Below, piece by piece: positions 12,765-15,865 of a stretch of 15,865 nucleotides of DNA. The first letter of the stretch is position 1. Each line of letters begins with the position of its first letter. Where the stretch lies: contig JABFWM010000307.1 in the NCBI GenBank assembly GCA_013362195.1, positions 1 to 15,865 of the forward strand. The letters are read 5' to 3'. The translations under genes were made by a program, and so were the position numbers. The DNA is from Acidobacteriota bacterium (GTDB taxonomy: Bacteria > Acidobacteriota > Vicinamibacteria > Vicinamibacterales > 2-12-FULL-66-21). The notes beneath the pieces were generated by a model. The model did no database searches, was not told the origin of the DNA, and saw only the letters and a program-made list of their open reading frames with translations.

Positions 12765-15700
12765 ATGACAGTTCGCGCGGCCACAACCCGGGCGTGGATT
12801 GGTGTTCTTGTCTTTGTCTGCGGCACGGTCGTGTCGGGGCAGTCGCGGGCGCCGCAGCCCGGGGCCGTTCCGGCGGACCTGCACGCCCGCGCGGCGCGCG
12901 ACGGCCATGTGCGCGTCATCGTCGAACTGCGGATCCCCGGCGGGCACGTCGCCGAAGGCGCGATGCCGGAGGCCGCACGGGTTGCCGCGCAGCGACGCGC
13001 GGTCGGCGCCGCCGCCGATCGGGTATGGTCGGCGCTCCCGGCGTCGGATCGCCGCCTGGTCCACCGCTTCACGACCGTTCCGTACCTGGCGATCGAGGCG
13101 GGTCCGGCCGCCCTCCGCGCGCTCGGCATGTCGCCCGACGTCGCGCGCGTGTTCGAGGACGCGATCGCGCGGCCGGTGCTGGCCGAGAGCGTTCCGCTCA
13201 TCCAGGGCGATCAGGCATGGGCCAGCGGCTACGACGGCGCGGGGACGACGATTGCCGTCCTCGATACCGGCGTCGACGCGAGCCATCCGTTTCTCTCGGG
13301 CAAGGTGATCGAAGAGGCCTGCTTCAGCAGCACCGTCGCGGGGGTCAGCGAGTCGACGTGTCCCGGCGGCACCGACCAACAGTTCGGCCCGGGAGCCGCG
13401 GCGCCCTGCTCGCTGTCGGACTGCCTTCACGGCACGCACGTGGCCGGCATCGCCGCCGGCAGCGGCGCGTCGGCGTCACAGCCGTTCTCCGGCGTGGCGA
13501 AGGGCGCGCATCTGATGGCGGTGCAGGTGTTCTCGCGGATTATCGATGCGCAGAGCTGCGGACTCGTCGCGCCGTGCGCGGGCGCGTTCTCGTCCGACAT
13601 CATCGCCGGACTCGAACGGGTGTACTTGCGCGCCGCGGCGCTGGGCGTCGTCGCCGTGAATTTGAGCGTCGGCGGAACTGCCTTCGCCGCGCCGTGCGAC
13701 GATCAGCCGTACAAGCCCGCGATCGACAACCTGCGGTCGATTGGCGTCGCGACGGTGGCCGCGTCCGGCAACGACGGGTTCGGCACCGTCATCTCCTCGC
13801 CCGCGTGCATTTCGTCGGCCATCAGCGTCGGTTCCATCGACAAGACGAACGAGGTGTCGTATTTCTCGAACGTCGCGTCGTTCCTGTCGCTGTTCGCGCC
13901 CGGTGACTCGATCACCTCGTCGGTGCCGGGCGGCGGGTTCGCGGCGCTGAGCGGCACGTCGATGGCGGCGCCGCACGTCGCGGGCGCGTTCGCCGTGATG
14001 CGCCAGGCGGCGCCCGGCGCGGACGTCACGGCGATTCTCGACGCGCTCCGGCGCACCGGCAAGCCGATCACGGACACAAGGATCTTCGGCGGCGGCGTGA
14101 CGGCGCCTCGACTCAGCCTCTTCGAGGCGCTCGCGTCGATCGCCACCGTCTTCAATCCGCTCCCGGTATTGACGTCGGTGTCGCCGGCGCGGGTGCGTGC
14201 CGGGACGTCGCCGGTGAGCATCAGGGTCACCGGCAGCGGCTTCGACGTGTTCTCGGTCGCGTACTGGAACGGCGTCCCGAAGCCGACGACGATCGTCAGC
14301 ACGACCGAGCTGCAGGCGGTCATCTCGCCCGCGGATCTGAGCGGCACAACCGCCCGCGTGTTCGTGTCGACGCCCTCGCCCGGCGGCGGCACGTCGGCGA
14401 CCGTGACGGTCCCGATCGATCCGCCGCCCTCGCTGAGCGTGAGCGCGACCACGGTCGCACCGTCGAGCCGCGTCACCGTCACGCTGGCGAACGGCTTCGG
14501 CGGGTCCACCGACTGGCTCGCGCTTGCCTCGACGTCGGCCCCGAATTCGAGCTATGCCACGTTCACCTACGTCGGCGCCAACATCACCGATCGCACCTGG
14601 ACGGTGACGATGCCGTCCACGCCGGGGCCGTACGAGTTCCGATATTTCCTGAACAACGGCTATACGCGCGCGGCGACGAGCGCGGCGGTGACCGTGGACG
14701 TCGCACAGAACCCGGCGCCCGTGATTTCGACGCTGTCGCCGGCGAGCATCGGCGCGGGCAGTCCAGGCTTCACGCTGACGGTCACGGGCACCAGCTTCAT
14801 GGCGACGTCCGTGGTGCAGTGGAATGGAACGCCGCGCGCGACGACGTTCGTAAGCAGCACGCAGCTGCAGGCGGCGATCCCGGCCGCCGACATCGCGTCG
14901 CCGGGTACCGCCGCCGTCACCGTCGTCTCTGCGCCGCCGGGCGGCGGCACGTCCGGGGCGGCGACGTTCACGATGGCGCTTCCGCCCGTCTTGAGCGTCA
15001 GCACCACGAGCGCGCTGGTCGGGACACCGATCACCGTCACGCTCACGAACAGCCCGGGCGGCTCGTTCGACTGGCTCGCCTTCGCGCTGACGAGTGCAGC
15101 GAACACGAGCTATACGTCGTTCGTCTACGTGGGCGCGGGCGTGACGACGCGGACGTGGACGGTGACGGCGCCTTCGACGCCGGGCACCTACGAGTTCCGG
15201 CTGTTCCTCAACAACGGCTACACGCGGGCGGCAACCAGCGCGCCGGTAGCGGTGACCCCGCCGGCAAGTGCGGCGCCGGCGATGACGTCGATCAGCCCGT
15301 CGCGCGCGATGGTCGGCGGCGCCGGCTTGACCCTGACGGTCACGGGCACGGAGTTCGTGACCACATCGATCGTGATGTGGAACGGCGTGGCGCGGCCGAC
15401 CACGTTCGTGAGCGCGACACAGCTGCGCGCGACCATCGCGGCGGCGGACATCGCGGCCGTCGGCACCGCCTCCATCTCGGTGCTCACACCTCCGCCCGGC
15501 GGCGGCACGTCGTCATCGCTGCCGTTCACGATTGCGCCGGCGCCGACGCTGACCGTGAGTGCGACGATGGTGGCTCCCGGCGCGAGCATTACCGTCACTC
15601 TGCAGGACGGTGCGGGCGGGCAACTCGACTGGCTGGCGTTCGCGCTGACGAGTGCAGCGAACACGAGCTACACGAACTTCGTGTATGTCGGCGCGGGTGT

Positions 15701-15818
15701 GACGACGAGGACCTGGACGGTGACCGCACCGGGGACGCCGGGCACGTATGAATTCCGGTTGTTCTTCAACAACGGGTATGTGCGGGCAGCGACGAGCGCG
15801 CCGGTGACGGTGAAATAG
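12765..15818 (+). CDS. Secreted subtilisin-like serine protease (S8) with three IPT/Ig-like repeats
   Basis: The product is 1017 residues. The ATG has AGAGAGG (12751-12757) 7 nt upstream. Residues 1-25 are a signal peptide. Residues about 35-140 look like an I9-type propeptide (RVIVELRIPGG, HRFTTVPYLAIEA). The S8 domain (about 145-455) has the full triad: Asp167 in VLDTGVD, His222 in HGTHVAG, Ser399 in SGTSMAAPHVAG, with oxyanion Asn336 in ASGNDG. Residues 464-1016 are three repeats, each an IPT/TIG domain (ending PPGGGTS) plus a second beta domain (DWLAFALTSAANTSY, FRLFLNNGYTRAATSAPV). There is no C-terminal membrane anchor or sorting signal visible. Family members cut proteins outside the cell; the repeats probably mediate binding to a surface or polymer. 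It is intact, with no visible frameshift. Confidence 0.96.
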   Translation: MTVRAATTRAWIGVLVFVCGTVVSGQSRAPQPGAVPADLHARAARDGHVRVIVELRIPGGHVAEGAMPEAARVAAQRRAVGAAADRVWSALPASDRRLVHRFTTVPYLAIEAGPAALRALGMSPDVARVFEDAIARPVLAESVPLIQGDQAWASGYDGAGTTIAVLDTGVDASHPFLSGKVIEEACFSSTVAGVSESTCPGGTDQQFGPGAAAPCSLSDCLHGTHVAGIAAGSGASASQPFSGVAKGAHLMAVQVFSRIIDAQSCGLVAPCAGAFSSDIIAGLERVYLRAAALGVVAVNLSVGGTAFAAPCDDQPYKPAIDNLRSIGVATVAASGNDGFGTVISSPACISSAISVGSIDKTNEVSYFSNVASFLSLFAPGDSITSSVPGGGFAALSGTSMAAPHVAGAFAVMRQAAPGADVTAILDALRRTGKPITDTRIFGGGVTAPRLSLFEALASIATVFNPLPVLTSVSPARVRAGTSPVSIRVTGSGFDVFSVAYWNGVPKPTTIVSTTELQAVISPADLSGTTARVFVSTPSPGGGTSATVTVPIDPPPSLSVSATTVAPSSRVTVTLANGFGGSTDWLALASTSAPNSSYATFTYVGANITDRTWTVTMPSTPGPYEFRYFLNNGYTRAATSAAVTVDVAQNPAPVISTLSPASIGAGSPGFTLTVTGTSFMATSVVQWNGTPRATTFVSSTQLQAAIPAADIASPGTAAVTVVSAPPGGGTSGAATFTMALPPVLSVSTTSALVGTPITVTLTNSPGGSFDWLAFALTSAANTSYTSFVYVGAGVTTRTWTVTAPSTPGTYEFRLFLNNGYTRAATSAPVAVTPPASAAPAMTSISPSRAMVGGAGLTLTVTGTEFVTTSIVMWNGVARPTTFVSATQLRATIAAADIAAVGTASISVLTPPPGGGTSSSLPFTIAPAPTLTVSATMVAPGASITVTLQDGAGGQLDWLAFALTSAANTSYTNFVYVGAGVTTRTWTVTAPGTPGTYEFRLFFNNGYVRAATSAPVTVK
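14154..15815 (+). repeat. Three tandem 186-residue repeats within the subtilase
   Basis: Units start near 14154, 14709 and 15267. The GAC TGG codons of the DWLA motif stand at 14511, 15069 and 15627, exactly 558 nt apart. Units 2 and 3 share an identical 32-nt run (15081-15112 and 15639-15670), which suggests a recent duplication or gene conversion; unit 1 is more diverged. Confidence 0.93.
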
Positions 15819-15865
15819 CGGCGCTGCCCTCCGTACCTCCGCCTCTGAGCTCACGCGGATCGGAG
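15819..15865. other. Window end after the subtilase
   Basis: These 47 nt hold no gene and no obvious hairpin. Confidence 0.5.

Overview
The window is GC-rich bacterial DNA. It holds Shine-Dalgarno-led genes, many GTG and one TTG start, short intergenic spaces, and dispersed palindromes of the GGGTCTGAAGACCC type. This style, together with the gene content (stressosome module, PHP and MEDS proteins, an IPT-repeat subtilase, a stand-alone Ku), suggests a soil acidobacterium of the Vicinamibacteria kind. That taxonomic call is inference only.

Layout. (1) 1-190: the end of a 30-bp tandem array of hairpin units, then one related palindrome in the opposite sense. (2) 243-1912: an exported SnoaL-like protein, the NHEJ protein Ku, and a small convergent hypothetical gene. 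(3) 2052-2127: tRNA-His(GUG) on the minus strand. (4) 2254-8469, all minus strand: a signalling cluster read as hybrid histidine kinase (with an N-terminal RsbT-like ATPase domain and two receivers), a 35-bp AT-rich repeat array, RsbR, RsbS, RsbT, an RsbT-RsbX fusion, and a diguanylate cyclase. (5) 8470-8516: a short divergent promoter region. (6) 8517-12468, plus strand: a second signalling operon of a multi-pass membrane protein, a membrane-associated PHP metallohydrolase, a GAF-GAF histidine kinase, and a MEDS-domain protein. The first three genes are chained by 4-nt stop/start overlaps. (7) 12469-12764: a structured leader with three hairpins, mutually exclusive pairing and a terminator-like hairpin. 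(8) 12765-15818: a secreted subtilisin-like protease carrying three 186-residue repeats.

How the genes may work together. RsbR and RsbS would form the stressosome scaffold. RsbT would phosphorylate it and leave on stress, and the phosphatase domain of the fusion protein would reset it. No sigma factor, anti-sigma or RsbU gene is present, so the output is probably not the classical sigma-B cascade. The adjacent outputs are a hybrid kinase that itself carries an RsbT-like domain and a c-di-GMP synthase. The most notable feature is three separate RsbT-type ATPase domains in one cluster, which may compete for, or report on, the same scaffold. The divergent operon adds a further sensor kinase with a MEDS partner. 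Links between the two operons are inferred from position only.
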